From Henricia sp. BOLD:AAB3569 (taxonomy: Eukaryota; Echinodermata; Asteroidea; Spinulosida; Echinasteridae): a stretch of 64,000 nt of DNA. The position numbers were made by a program, and so were the translations under genes. Below are positions 31,039 to 46,103 of the stretch, one piece after another (position 1 is the first letter of the stretch; each line of letters opens with the position of its first letter). The notes beneath the pieces are model-generated. The model had not been told where the DNA came from and ran no database searches. It worked only from the letters and a program-made list of their open reading frames with translations. The stretch lies in contig JBBELK010000673.1 in NCBI GenBank assembly GCA_037783545.1, positions 124,001-188,000 on the forward strand, given 5' to 3'.

Positions 31039-34000
31039 CTTTTCCCACGTTAGATCTGGGGTTCCCAAAACGCTTTATCCTCAGATTATTTGAGGGTGTG
31101 CAAAAATATTCATGAGGTCGGCGCGAAGAGCACTAATCTACATGTATATTCCACTTGAAACATGCAATCTACTAAGACACTTATTTCTTAAAAGTCTGTA
31201 AGCCAAACGTCTTCTGACATGACAACGTTCGTTGTCAGAAGAATACGGAAATATATGTTTACAGCACAAACATAATTATCATCGCCACGCGGTGGCGCTC
31301 TGCCTCCGTGACTCATCGAGTACGAGTATTGCACCGCAGGGTGCACACAAGTAAATAGGGCTCCCATAGGAACCAATTCTAAATGCCCAATTTTCAAAAA
31401 TCATTTAAAAATACTCACAACTCTCTCAGCTTCTCAGGACAACAACCAGAATACTCACTGATTTCTCATCTTTTTAATTCTGTCCAATTTTATGGGGGTA
31501 ATCCGTCACTTTTATTCCCTAATTTCCACTTGAAACAAAACTAAGCCTACAACAGTGAAACTTGCTAATCAGACCTGCATCCATTTTGGAACAAAGGCAC
31601 ATACGCTACTGGGCAAAATAGGGCCACTTTTAGGAGCTACAGTGTCCAAAATGTTTGTAGTTGAAAGAAAAAAATACCCCACATCGCGGCGATAGTCATA
31701 TTCTACACAAGACCACACTCGTTCAGTTCGCAATTCTCTCTAATATAAAAGAATTTGAGGGCATACAAAATATTCATGAGCTCGGCGCACAGATCTTGCC
31801 TATTTACTTGGGTGCACCCCGCAGTTTCATCACTTCAGCGGACGGTATTTACTGCAATATTTTACATTTTGTTTCGGGTGAGCCATGGCCCAGTGGTAGA
31901 TTTGAATCTGAGACTAAAGCAAATTCTCTCATATCGGACCTTACCCGGGGAGGTTCGACCCCACTGGGTTAACTCGACACTCACCTTTTTTACGTTTTTT
32001 TTTATTTTACTGAATTATCCGTTTTGATACGGTTTATGTCGAGTTGAACTACAGTTCTCCGTTTTGTTTGTCCTCAATTTTCAACCTCTTTTCTTACAAG
32101 TAGTACAGAGTTAGAAATTATGATAATACTAATGGGAAACACTATCAACTAATAAAAGTCTTCTTAAAAAGTTACGTGGCGACAATTTAGCACGTATCTA
32201 ATAAATATATAATTAAGTGTTGTCTTGTCACATATTGTTAAAATCCGATTCCCAACGGTAGCTTTGCTTTGAGTTCAACGCTTTACTAACCGAGCGTATT
32301 TTTATTTGGTAAGCTATTAATTCGGACTCTGGTGCCCCTATGTGGTTGTTATACGCATGCGCGACTAAATAACGCTTTGCCCGGCCGAGATGGGCACACT
32401 ATTAAGAGTGTGACGTTGGGTACCACACAGAAAAGGATAATTGGATCAACTTTGAAAAAGCAAATCAATTTAGGGGGGAAATATTTCAGTCTCCCTGAAC
32501 ATGATTTTGCTTAGAGAAACAATGTTTAATGTTTGAAAATTCATGTTCATTTTAATTTTCACTCGGTTGGATATTGAAAAGGAAAACGCCACCGAAAACG
32601 AAACAGCACCCCTAAAATAGGCACAAACCATAGGCAGCCATCATATTTTCTAAAAATTATCCTTCCACTCCAGTGCAAAATAGAGCGCTTTACCCACAAT
32701 TCTCAAAGTTGCAAGCCCACAGACAAGGATATTTGCCAATACCTATTTTCTTTGTATACGTTTATAACCCAAACGTCCGCTGACGACGTTCGTTCATGTC
32801 CGAAAATACAAAACTACTGAAAGCCAGTTTTAGAGGACAAATATTATCGCCGCGCGGTGGCGCTCTGCCTCGGTGACTCATTGAGTAAATAATTATTGCA
32901 CCACACGTTCATCACATTGGCGGAAGATATTTATCGCAATATTTTACAATATTGTATCGGGTGAGCCGTGGCCCAGTGGTTCTGAATTTGAGACTAAAGC
33001 ACATTCTCCCATCGGACCTTACCCGGGAAGGGTTCGAACCCACTGCGGTTAATTCGACACTCACCTTTTTCTGTTTAATTACACAGTTTGTCTTAAATGA
33101 GGTAGACTAGATCTCCGTTTTGTTATGTCCTTGATTTTTAACTTCTTTTGTTTTTTTGTTGTTTTTTTACAAAATAGTACAAAGATATAAATACACTGGG
33201 CAACATTACAAACTAGTTTAAAAGTTTTCCTGAAAAGGTAAGTGGTGACAAATTCGCACGTGAGTGTTTTCTCGTCGCAGATTGTTAAAATTTGATCCCT
33301 ATAGCGATCTCCGTGCTGTGAGTTCAACGCTTAACCAACTGAGCGCATTTTGTTTGGTACCAAATTGTTGTTGTTGTTGTTGTTTATTTTATGGCATCTT
33401 CGGCAACTAAGGCCCTTTATGCCATCAACTATACGGTTTTAGCTTCAACTATACTTTATTATCAACTAGAGATGACGAAGACGGAGTTGCAGTGTTAGAA
33501 GTGGGAGAAAAAAACCCAGAGAAATGCCCCAAGGGAAAACCCACGCGGTCAAGTAGGGACTGCAAACCCAATCCACATACACGCCCCGGATTCGAACCCG
33601 GGACGCCAGAGGTGAAAGGCGAGGAAAGAACCACTACGCCAACCCGCCCGCCCGGCGCCCGGTACCAAATAGGACTGTGGTGCCCCCATGTGGTTGTTGT
33701 ACGCATGGGCGACTTAAGAACGCTTTGTGGGAGATGCGCACAACTTAGACAACTGTGGCTGCACCAACTTTTAAAAAAAAAAAAAATTGAGGGGGGAAAT
33801 ACTTGCAGTCTCCCTGAACATGATTCTGCGTAGAGAAACAATATTTAATCTTTGAAAATTCATTTTCATTTTGAAAGCCACCGAGAAAGAACACCCCTAA
33901 AATAGGCACAAACCATAGGCAGCCATATTTTCTGAAAATTACCTTTCCACTACAGTGCAAAATAGAGCGCTTTTGAAACTTCATTTTACCCAGAATTCTC

Positions 34001-34051
34001 AGAGTTGCAAGCCCTGCAGCAGAGACAAGGCTATTTGCCAATACCTATTTT
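31039..34051 (+). repeat. Satellite unit 9
   Basis: 3013 bp. Foldback element 31339-31819; modules 31877-31985 and 32960-33065; SINE 33366-33660. Common type, with TTTAAAAGTTTTCC near 33218. Confidence 0.95.
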
Positions 34052-37000
34052 CTTTTCCCACGTTAGATCTGGGGTTCCCAAAACGCTTTATCCTCAGATT
34101 ATTTGAGGGTGTGCAAAAATATTCATGAGGTCGGCGCGAAGAGCACTAATCTACATGTATATTCCACTTGAAACATGCAATCTACTAAGACACTTATTTC
34201 TTAAAAGTCTGTAAGCCAAACGTCTTCTGACATGACAACGTTCGTTGTCAGAAGAATACGGAAATATATGTTTACAGCACGAACATAATTATCATCGCCA
34301 CGCGGTGGCGCTCTGCCTCCGTGACTCATCGAGTACGAGTATTGCACCGCAGGGTGCACACAAGTAAATAGGGCTCCCATAGGAACCAATTCTAAATGCC
34401 CAATTTTCAAAAATCATTTAAAAATACTCACAACTCTCTCAGCTTCTCAGGACAACAACCAGAATACTCACTGATTTCTCATCTTTTTAATTCTGTCCAA
34501 TTTTATGGGGGTAATCCGTCACTTTTATTCCCTAATTTCCACTTGAAACAAAACTAAGCCTACAACAGTGAAACTTGCTAATCAGACCTGCATCCATTTT
34601 GGAACAAAGGCACATACGCTACTGGGCAAAATAGGGCCACTTTTAGGAGCTACAGTGTCCAAAATGTTTGTAGTTGAAAGAAAAAAATACCCCACATCGC
34701 GGCGATAGTCATATTCTACACAAGACCACACTCGTTCAGTTCGCAATTCTCTCTAATATAAAAGAATTTGAGGGCATACAAAATATTCATGAGCTCGGCG
34801 CACAGATCTTGCCTATTTACTTGGGTGCACCCCGCAGTTTCATCACTTCAGCGGACGGTATTTACTGCAATATTTTACATTTTGTTTCGGGTGAGCCATG
34901 GCCCAGTGGTAGATTTGAATCTGAGACTAAAGCAAATTCTCTCATATCGGACCTTACCCGGGGAGGTTCGACCCCACTGGGTTAACTCGACACTCACCTT
35001 TTTTACGTTTTTTTTTATTTTACTGAATTATCCGTTTTGATACGGTTTATGTCGAGTTGAACTACAGTTCTCCGTTTTGTTTGTCCTCAATTTTCAACCT
35101 CTTTTCTTACAAGTAGTACAGAGTTAGAAATTATGATAATACTAATGGGAAACACTATCAACTAATAAAAGTCTTCTTAAAAAGTTACGTGGCGACAATT
35201 TAGCACGTATCTAATAAATATATAATTAAGTGTTGTCTTGTCACATATTGTTAAAATCCGATTCCCAACGGTAGCTTTGCTTTGAGTTCAACGCTTTACT
35301 AACCGAGCGTATTTTTATTTGGTAAGCTATTAATTCGGACTCTGGTGCCCCTATGTGGTTGTTATACGCATGCGCGACTAAATAACGCTTTGCCCGGCCG
35401 AGATGGGCACACTATTAAGAGTGTGACGTTGGGTACCACACAGAAAAGGATAATTGGATCAACTTTGAAAAAGCAAATCAATTTAGGGGGGAAATATTTC
35501 AGTCTCCCTGAACATGATTTTGCTTAGAGAAACAATGTTTAATGTTTGAAAATTCATGTTCATTTTAATTTTCACTCGGTTGGATATTGAAAAGGAAAAC
35601 GCCACCGAAAACGAAACAGCACCCCTAAAATAGGCACAAACCATAGGCAGCCATCATATTTTCTAAAAATTATCCTTCCACTCCAGTGCAAAATAGAGCG
35701 CTTTACCCACAATTCTCAAAGTTGCAAGCCCACAGACAAGGATATTTGCCAATACCTATTTTCTTTGTATACGTTTATAACCCAAACGTCCGCTGACGAC
35801 GTTCGTTCATGTCCGAAAATACAAAACTACTGAAAGCCAGTTTTAGAGGACAAATATTATCGCCGCGCGGTGGCGCTCTGCCTCGGTGACTCATTGAGTA
35901 AATAATTATTGCACCACACGTTCATCACATTGGCGGAAGATATTTATCGCAATATTTTACAATATTGTATCGGGTGAGCCGTGGCCCAGTGGTTCTGAAT
36001 TTGAGACTAAAGCACATTCTCCCATCGGACCTTACCCGGGAAGGGTTCGAACCCACTGCGGTTAATTCGACACTCACCTTTTTCTGTTTAATTACACAGT
36101 TTGTCTTAAATGAGGTAGACTAGATCTCCGTTTTGTTATGTCCTTGATTTTTAACTTCTTTTGTTTTTTTGTTGTTTTTTTACAAAATAGTACAAAGATA
36201 TAAATACACTGGGCAACATTACAAACTAGTTTAAAAGTTTTCCTGAAAAGGTAAGTGGTGACAAATTCGCACGTGAGTGTTTTCTCGTCGCAGATTGTTA
36301 AAATTTGATCCCTATAGCGATCTCCGTGCTGTGAGTTCAACGCTTAACCAACTGAGCGCATTTTGTTTGGTACCAAATTGTTGTTGTTGTTGTTGTTTAT
36401 TTTATGGCATCTTCGGCAACTAAGGCCCTTTATGCCATCAACTATACGGTTTTAGCTTCAACTATACTTTATTATCAACTAGAGATGACGAAGACGGAGT
36501 TGCAGTGTTAGAAGTGGGAGAAAAAAACCCAGAGAAATGCCCCAAGGGAAAACCCACGCGGTCAAGTAGGGACTGCAAACCCAATCCACATACACGCCCC
36601 GGATTCGAACCCGGGACGCCAGAGGTGAAAGGCGAGGAAAGAACCACTACGCCAACCCGCCCGCCCGGCGCCCGGTACCAAATAGGACTGTGGTGCCCCC
36701 ATGTGGTTGTTGTACGCATGGGCGACTTAAGAACGCTTTGTGGGAGATGCGCACAACTTAGACAACTGTGGCTGCACCAACTTTAAAAAAAAAAAAAAAT
36801 TGAGGGGGGAAATACTTGCAGTCTCCCTGAACATGATTCTGCGTAGAGAAACAATATTTAATCTTTGAAAATTCATTTTCATTTTGAAAGCCACCGAGAA
36901 AGAACACCCCTAAAATAGGCACAAACCATAGGCAGCCATATTTTCTGAAAATTACCTTTCCACTACAGTGCAAAATAGAGCGCTTTTGAAACTTCATTTT

Positions 37001-37064
37001 ACCCAGAATTCTCAGAGTTGCAAGCCCTGCAGCAGAGACAAGGCTATTTGCCAATACCTATTTT
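34052..37064 (+). repeat. Satellite unit 10
   Basis: 3013 bp. Foldback element 34352-34832; modules 34890-34998 and 35973-36078; SINE 36379-36673. Private substitution CAGCACGAACAT near 34281. Confidence 0.95.
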
Positions 37065-40000
37065 CTTTTCCCACGTTAGATCTGGGGTTCCCAAAACGCT
37101 TTATCCTCAGATTATTTGAGGGTGTGCAAAAATATTCATGAGGTCGGCGCGAAGAGCACTAATCTACATGTATATTCCACTTGAAACATGCAATCTACTA
37201 AGACACTTATTTCTTAAAAGTCTGTAAGCCAAACGTCTTCTGACATGACAACGTTCGTTGTCAGAAGAATACGGAAATATATGTTTACAGCACAAACATA
37301 ATTATCATCGCCACGCGGTGGCGCTCTGCCTCCGTGACTCATCGAGTACGAGTATTGCACCGCAGGGTGCACACAAGTAAATAGGGCTCCCATAGGAACC
37401 AATTCTAAATGCCCAATTTTCAAAAATCATTTAAAAATACTCACAACTCTCTCAGCTTCTCAGGACAACAACCAGAATACTCACTGATTTCTCATCTTTT
37501 TAATTCTGTCCAATTTTATGGGGGTAATCCGTCACTTTTATTCCCTAATTTCCACTTGAAACAAAACTAAGCCTACAACAGTGAAACTTGCTAATCAGAC
37601 CTGCATCCATTTTGGAACAAAGGCACATACGCTACTGGGCAAAATAGGGCCACTTTTAGGAGCTACAGTGTCCAAAATGTTTGTAGTTGAAAGAAAAAAA
37701 TACCCCACATCGCGGCGATAGTCATATTCTACACAAGACCACACTCGTTCAGTTCGCAATTCTCTCTAATATAAAAGAATTTGAGGGCATACAAAATATT
37801 CATGAGCTCGGCGCACAGATCTTGCCTATTTACTTGGGTGCACCCCGCAGTTTCATCACTTCAGCGGACGGTATTTACTGCAATATTTTACATTTTGTTT
37901 CGGGTGAGCCATGGCCCAGTGGTAGATTTGAATCTGAGACTAAAGCAAATTCTCTCATATCGGACCTTACCCGGGGAGGTTCGACCCCACTGGGTTAACT
38001 CGACACTCACCTTTTTTACGTTTTTTTTTATTTTACTGAATTATCCTTTTTGATACGGTTTATGTCGAGTTGAACTACAGTTCTCCGTTTTGTTTGTCCT
38101 CAATTTTCAACCTCTTTTCTTACAAGTAGTACAGAGTTAGAAATTATGATAATACTAATGGGAAACACTATCAACTAATAAAAGTCTTCTTAAAAAGTTA
38201 CGTGGCGACAATTTAGCACGTATCTAATAAATATATAATTAAGTGTTGTCTTGTCACATATTGTTAAAATCCGATTCCCAACGGTAGCTTTGCTTTGAGT
38301 TCAACGCTTTACTAACCGAGCGTATTTTTATTTGGTAAGCTATTAATTCGGACTCTGGTGCCCCTATGTGGTTGTTATACGCATGCGCGACTAAATAACG
38401 CTTTGCCCGGCCGAGATGGGCACACTATTAAGAGTGTGACGTTGGGTACCACACAGAAAAGGATAATTGGATCAACTTTGAAAAAGCAAATCAATTTAGG
38501 GGGGAAATATTTCAGTCTCCCTGAACATGATTTTGCTTAGAGAAACAATGTTTAATGTTTGAAAATTCATGTTCATTTTAATTTTCACTCGGTTGGATAT
38601 TGAAAAGGAAAACGCCACCGAAAACGAAACAGCACCCCTAAAATAGGCACAAACCATAGGCAGCCATCATATTTTCTAAAAATTATCCTTCCACTCCAGT
38701 GCAAAATAGAGCGCTTTACCCACAATTCTCAAAGTTGCAAGCCCACAGACAAGGATATTTGCCAATACCTATTTTCTTTGTATACGTTTATAACCCAAAC
38801 GTCCGCTGACGACGTTCGTTCATGTCCGAAAATACAAAACTACTGAAAGCCAGTTTTAGAGGACAAATATTATCGCCGCGCGGTGGCGCTCTGCCTCGGT
38901 GACTCATTGAGTAAATAATTATTGCACCACACGTTCATCACATTGGCGGAAGATATTTATCGCAATATTTTACAATATTGTATCGGGTGAGCCGTGGCCC
39001 AGTGGTTCTGAATTTGAGACTAAAGCACATTCTCCCATCGGACCTTACCCGGGAAGGGTTCGAACCCACTGCGGTTAATTCGACACTCACCTTTTTCTGT
39101 TTAATTACACAGTTTGTCTTAAATGAGGTAGACTAGATCTCCGTTTTGTTATGTCCTTGATTTTTAACTTCTTTTGTTTTTTTGTTGTTTTTTTACAAAA
39201 TAGTACAAAGATATAAATACACTGGGCAACATTACAAACTAGTTTACAAGTTTTCCTGAAAAGGTAAGTGGTGACAAATTCGCACGTGAGTGTTTTCTCG
39301 TCGCAGATTGTTAAAATTTGATCCCTATAGCGATCTCCGTGCTGTGAGTTCAACGCTTAACCAACTGAGCGCATTTTGTTTGGTACCAAATTGTTGTTGT
39401 TGTTGTTGTTTATTTTATGGCATCTTCGGCAACTAAGGCCCTTTATGCCATCAACTATACGGTTTTAGCTTCAACTATACTTTATTATCAACTAGAGATG
39501 ACGAAGACGGAGTTGCAGTGTTAGAAGTGGGAGAAAAAAACCCAGAGAAATGCCCCAAGGGAAAACCCACGCGGTCAAGTAGGGACTGCAAACCCAATCC
39601 ACATACACGCCCCGGATTCGAACCCGGGACGCCAGAGGTGAAAGGCGAGGAAAGAACCACTACGCCAACCCGCCCGCCCGGCGCCCGGTACCAAATAGGA
39701 CTGTGGTGCCCCCATGTGGTTGTTGTACGCATGGGCGACTTAAGAACGCTTTGTGGGAGATGCGCACAACTTAGACAACTGTGGCTGCACCAACTTTAAA
39801 AAAAAAAAAAAATTGAGGGGGGAAATACTTGCAGTCTCCCTGAACATGATTCTGCGTAGAGAAACAATATTTAATCTTTGAAAATTCATTTTCATTTTGA
39901 AAGCCACCGAGAAAGAACACCCCTAAAATAGGCACAAACCATAGGCAGCCATATTTTCTGAAAATTACCTTTCCACTACAGTGCAAAATAGAGCGCTTTT

Positions 40001-40077
40001 GAAACTTCATTTTACCCAGAATTCTCAGAGTTGCAAGCCCTGCAGCAGAGACAAGGCTATTTGCCAATACCTATTTT
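37065..40077 (+). repeat. Satellite unit 11
   Basis: 3013 bp. Foldback element 37365-37845; modules 37903-38011 and 38986-39091; SINE 39392-39686. Private TTATCCTTTTTG near 38042. From here to unit 17 half B reads TTTACAAGTTTTCC. Confidence 0.95.
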
Positions 40078-43000
40078 CTTTTCCCACGTTAGATCTGGGG
40101 TTCCCAAAACGCTTTATCCTCAGATTATTTGAGGGTGTGCAAAAATATTCATGAGGTCGGCGCGAAGAGCACTAATCTACATGTATATTCCACTTGAAAC
40201 ATGCAATCTACTAAGACACTTATTTCTTAAAAGTCTGTAAGCCAAACGTCTTCTGACATGACAACGTTCGTTGTCAGAAGAATACGGAAATATATGTTTA
40301 CAGCACAAACATAATTATCATCGCCACGCGGTGGCGCTCTGCCTCCGTGACTCATCGAGTACGAGTATTGCACCGCAGGGTGCACACAAGTAAATAGGGC
40401 TCCCATAGGAACCAATTCTAAATGCCCAATTTTCAAAAATCATTTAAAAATACTCACAACTCTCTCAGCTTCTCAGGACAACAACCAGAATACTCACTGA
40501 TTTCTCATCTTTTTAATTCTGTCCAATTTTATGGGGGTAATCCGTCACTTTTATTCCCTAATTTCCACTTGAAACAAAACTAAGCCTACAACAGTGAAAC
40601 TTGCTAATCAGACCTGCATCCATTTTGGAACAAAGGCACATACGCTACTGGGCAAAATAGGGCCACTTTTAGGAGCTACAGTGTCCAAAATGTTTGTAGT
40701 TGAAAGAAAAAAATACCCCACATCGCGGCGATAGTCATATTCTACACAAGACCACACTCGTTCAGTTCGCAATTCTCTCTAATATAAAAGAATTTGAGGG
40801 CATACAAAATATTCATGAGCTCGGCGCACAGATCTTGCCTATTTACTTGGGTGCACCCCGCAGTTTCATCACTTCAGCGGACGGTATTTACTGCAATATT
40901 TTACATTTTGTTTCGGGTGAGCCATGGCCCAGTGGTAGATTTGAATCTGAGACTAAAGCAAATTCTCTCATATCGGACCTTACCCGGGGAGGTTCGACCC
41001 CACTGGGTTAACTCGACACTCACCTTTTTTACGTTTTTTTTTATTTTACTGAATTATCCGTTTTGATACGGTTTATGTCGAGTTGAACTACAGTTCTCCG
41101 TTTTGTTTGTCCTCAATTTTCAACCTCTTTTCTTACAAGTAGTACAGAGTTAGAAATTATGATAATACTAATGGGAAACACTATCAACTAATAAAAGTCT
41201 TCTTAAAAAGTTACGTGGCGACAATTTAGCACGTATCTAATAAATATATAATTAAGTGTTGTCTTGTCACATATTGTTAAAATCCGATTCCCAACGGTAG
41301 CTTTGCTTTGAGTTCAACGCTTTACTAACCGAGCGTATTTTTATTTGGTAAGCTATTAATTCGGACTCTGGTGCCCCTATGTGGTTGTTATACGCATGCG
41401 CGACTAAATAACGCTTTGCCCGGCCGAGATGGGCACACTATTAAGAGTGTGACGTTGGGTACCACACAGAAAAGGATAATTGGATCAACTTTGAAAAAGC
41501 AAATCAATTTAGGGGGGAAATATTTCAGTCTCCCTGAACATGATTTTGCTTAGAGAAACAATGTTTAATGTTTGAAAATTCATGTTCATTTTAATTTTCA
41601 CTCGGTTGGATATTGAAAAGGAAAACGCCACCGAAAACGAAACAGCACCCCTAAAATAGGCACAAACCATAGGCAGCCATCATATTTTCTAAAAATTATC
41701 CTTCCACTCCAGTGCAAAATAGAGCGCTTTACCCACAATTCTCAAAGTTGCAAGCCCACAGACAAGGATATTTGCCAATACCTATTTTCTTTGTATACGT
41801 TTATAACCCAAACGTCCGCTGACGACGTTCGTTCATGTCCGAAAATACAAAACTACTGAAAGCCAGTTTTAGAGGACAAATATTATCGCCGCGCGGTGGC
41901 GCTCTGCCTCGGTGACTCATTGAGTAAATAATTATTGCACCACACGTTCATCACATTGGCGGAAGATATTTATCGCAATATTTTACAATATTGTATCGGG
42001 TGAGCCGTGGCCCAGTGGTTCTGAATTTGAGACTAAAGCACATTCTCCCATCGGACCTTACCCGGGAAGGGTTCGAACCCACTGCGGTTAATTCGACACT
42101 CACCTTTTTCTGTTTAATTACACAGTTTGTCTTAAATGAGGTGGACTAGATCTCCGTTTTGTTATGTCCTTGATTTTTAACTTCTTTTGTTTTTTTGTTG
42201 TTTTTTTACAAAATAGTACAAAGATATAAATACACTGGGCAACATTACAAACTAGTTTACAAGTTTTCCTGAAAAGGTAAGTGGTGACAAATTCGCACGT
42301 GAGTGTTTTCTCGTCGCAGATTGTTAAAATTTGATCCCTATAGCGATCTCCGTGCTGTGAGTTCAACGCTTAACCAACTGAGCGCATTTTGTTTGGTACC
42401 AAATTGTTGTTGTTGTTGTTGTTTATTTTATGGCATCTTCGGCAACTAAGGCCCTTTATGCCATCAACTATACGGTTTTAGCTTCAACTATACTTTATTA
42501 TCAACTAGAGATGACGAAGACGGAGTTGCAGTGTTAGAAGTGGGAGAAAAAAACCCAGAGAAATGCCCCAAGGGAAAACCCACGCGGTCAAGTAGGGACT
42601 GCAAACCCAATCCACATACACGCCCCGGATTCGAACCCGGGACGCCAGAGGTGAAAGGCGAGGAAAGAACCACTACGCCAACCCGCCCGCCCGGCGCCCG
42701 GTACCAAATAGGACTGTGGTGCCCCCATGTGGTTGTTGTACGCATGGGCGACTTAAGAACGCTTTGTGGGAGATGCGCACAACTTAGACAACTGTGGCTG
42801 CACCAACTTTAAAAAAAAAAAAAAATTGAGGGGGGAAATACTTGCAGTCTCCCTGAACATGATTCTGCGTAGAGAAACAATATTTAATCTTTGAAAATTC
42901 ATTTTCATTTTGAAAGCCACCGAGAAAGAACACCCCTAAAATAGGCACAAACCATAGGCAGCCATATTTTCTGAAAATTACCTTTCCACTACAGTGCAAA

Positions 43001-43090
43001 ATAGAGCGCTTTTGAAACTTCATTTTACCCAGAATTCTCAGAGTTGCAAGCCCTGCAGCAGAGACAAGGCTATTTGCCAATACCTATTTT
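40078..43090 (+). repeat. Satellite unit 12
   Basis: 3013 bp. Foldback element 40378-40858; modules 40916-41024 and 41999-42104; SINE 42405-42699. Carries GAGGTGGACTAG near 42140, shared with units 13, 14 and 17; other units read GAGGTAGACTAG. Confidence 0.95.
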
Positions 43091-46000
43091 CTTTTCCCAC
43101 GTTAGATCTGGGGTTCCCAAAACGCTTTATCCTCAGATTATTTGAGGGTGTGCAAAAATATTCATGAGGTCGGCGCGAAGAGCACTAATCTACATGTATA
43201 TTCCACTTGAAACATGCAATCTACTAAGACACTTATTTCTTAAAAGTCTGTAAGCCAAACGTCTTCTGACATGACAACGTTCGTTGTCAGAAGAATACGG
43301 AAATATATGTTTACAGCACAAACATAATTATCATCGCCACGCGGTGGCGCTCTGCCTCCGTGACTCATCGAGTACGAGTATTGCACCGCAGGGTGCACAC
43401 AAGTAAATAGGGCTCCCATAGGAACCAATTCTAAATGCCCAATTTTCAAAAATCATTTAAAAATACTCACAACTCTCTCAGCTTCTCAGGACAACAACCA
43501 GAATACTCACTGATTTCTCATCTTTTTAATTCTGTCCAATTTTATGGGGGTAATCCGTCACTTTTATTCCCTAATTTCCACTTGAAACAAAACTAAGCCT
43601 ACAACAGTGAAACTTGCTAATCAGACCTGCATCCATTTTGGAACAAAGGCACATACGCTACTGGGCAAAATAGGGCCACTTTTAGGAGCTACAGTGTCCA
43701 AAATGTTTGTAGTTGAAAGAAAAAAATACCCCACATCGCGGCGATAGTCATATTCTACACAAGACCACACTCGTTCAGTTCGCAATTCTCTCTAATATAA
43801 AAGAATTTGAGGGCATACAAAATATTCATGAGCTCGGCGCACAGATCTTGCCTATTTACTTGGGTGCACCCCGCAGTTTCATCACTTCAGCGGACGGTAT
43901 TTACTGCAATATTTTACATTTTGTTTCGGGTGAGCCATGGCCCAGTGGTAGATTTGAATCTGAGACTAAAGCAAATTCTCTCATATCGGACCTTACCCGG
44001 GGAGGTTCGACCCCACTGGGTTAACTCGACACTCACCTTTTTTACGTTTTTTTTTATTTTACTGAATTATCCGTTTTGATACGGTTTATGTCGAGTTGAA
44101 CTACAGTTCTCCGTTTTGTTTGTCCTCAATTTTCAACCTCTTTTCTTACAAGTAGTACAGAGTTAGAAATTATGATAATACTAATGGGAAACACTATCAA
44201 CTAATAAAAGTCTTCTTAAAAAGTTACGTGGCGACAATTTAGCACGTATCTAATAAATATATAATTAAGTGTTGTCTTGTCACATATTGTTAAAATCCGA
44301 TTCCCAACGGTAGCTTTGCTTTGAGTTCAACGCTTTACTAACCGAGCGTATTTTTATTTGGTAAGCTATTAATTCGGACTCTGGTGCCCCTATGTGGTTG
44401 TTATACGCATGCGCGACTAAATAACGCTTTGCCCGGCCGAGATGGGCACACTATTAAGAGTGTGACGTTGGGTACCACACAGAAAAGGATAATTGGATCA
44501 ACTTTGAAAAAGCAAATCAATTTAGGGGGGAAATATTTCAGTCTCCCTGAACATGATTTTGCTTAGAGAAACAATGTTTAATGTTTGAAAATTCATGTTC
44601 ATTTTAATTTTCACTCGGTTGGATATTGAAAAGGAAAACGCCACCGAAAACGAAACAGCACCCCTAAAATAGGCACAAACCATAGGCAGCCATCATATTT
44701 TCTAAAAATTATCCTTCCACTCCAGTGCAAAATAGAGCGCTTTACCCACAATTCTCAAAGTTGCAAGCCCACAGACAAGGATATTTGCCAATACCTATTT
44801 TCTTTGTATACGTTTATAACCCAAACGTCCGCTGACGACGTTCGTTCATGTCCGAAAATACAAAACTACTGAAAGCCAGTTTTAGAGGACAAATATTATC
44901 GCCGCGCGGTGGCGCTCTGCCTCGGTGACTCATTGAGTAAATAATTATTGCACCACACGTTCATCACATTGGCGGAAGATATTTATCGCAATATTTTACA
45001 ATATTGTATCGGGTGAGCCGTGGCCCAGTGGTTCTGAATTTGAGACTAAAGCACATTCTCCCATCGGACCTTACCCGGGAAGGGTTCGAACCCACTGCGG
45101 TTAATTCGACACTCACCTTTTTCTGTTTAATTACACAGTTTGTCTTAAATGAGGTGGACTAGATCTCCGTTTTGTTATGTCCTTGATTTTTAACTTCTTT
45201 TGTTTTTTTGTTGTTTTTTTACAAAATAGTACAAAGATATAAATACACTGGGCAACATTACAAACTAGTTTACAAGTTTTCCTGAAAAGGTAAGTGGTGA
45301 CAAATTCGCACGTGAGTGTTTTCTCGTCGCAGATTGTTAAAATTTGATCCCTATAGCGATCTCCGTGCTGTGAGTTCAACGCTTAACCAACTGAGCGCAT
45401 TTTGTTTGGTACCAAATTGTTGTTGTTGTTGTTGTTTATTTTATGGCATCTTCGGCAACTAAGGCCCTTTATGCCATCAACTATACGGTTTTAGCTTCAA
45501 CTATACTTTATTATCAACTAGAGATGACGAAGACGGAGTTGCAGTGTTAGAAGTGGGAGAAAAAAACCCAGAGAAATGCCCCAAGGGAAAACCCACGCGG
45601 TCAAGTAGGGACTGCAAACCCAATCCACATACACGCCCCGGATTCGAACCCGGGACGCCAGAGGTGAAAGGCGAGGAAAGAACCACTACGCCAACCCGCC
45701 CGCCCGGCGCCCGGTACCAAATAGGACTGTGGTGCCCCCATGTGGTTGTTGTACGCATGGGCGACTTAAGAACGCTTTGTGGGAGATGCGCACAACTTAG
45801 ACAACTGTGGCTGCACCAACTTTAAAAAAAAAAAAAAATTGAGGGGGGAAATACTTGCAGTCTCCCTGAACATGATTCTGCGTAGAGAAACAATATTTAA
45901 TCTTTGAAAATTCATTTTCATTTTGAAAGCCACCGAGAAAGAACACCCCTAAAATAGGCACAAACCATAGGCAGCCATATTTTCTGAAAATTACCTTTCC

Positions 46001-46103
46001 ACTACAGTGCAAAATAGAGCGCTTTTGAAACTTCATTTTACCCAGAATTCTCAGAGTTGCAAGCCCTGCAGCAGAGACAAGGCTATTTGCCAATACCTAT
46101 TTT
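43091..46103 (+). repeat. Satellite unit 13
   Basis: 3013 bp. Foldback element 43391-43871; modules 43929-44037 and 45012-45117; SINE 45418-45712. Same marker state as unit 12. Confidence 0.95.
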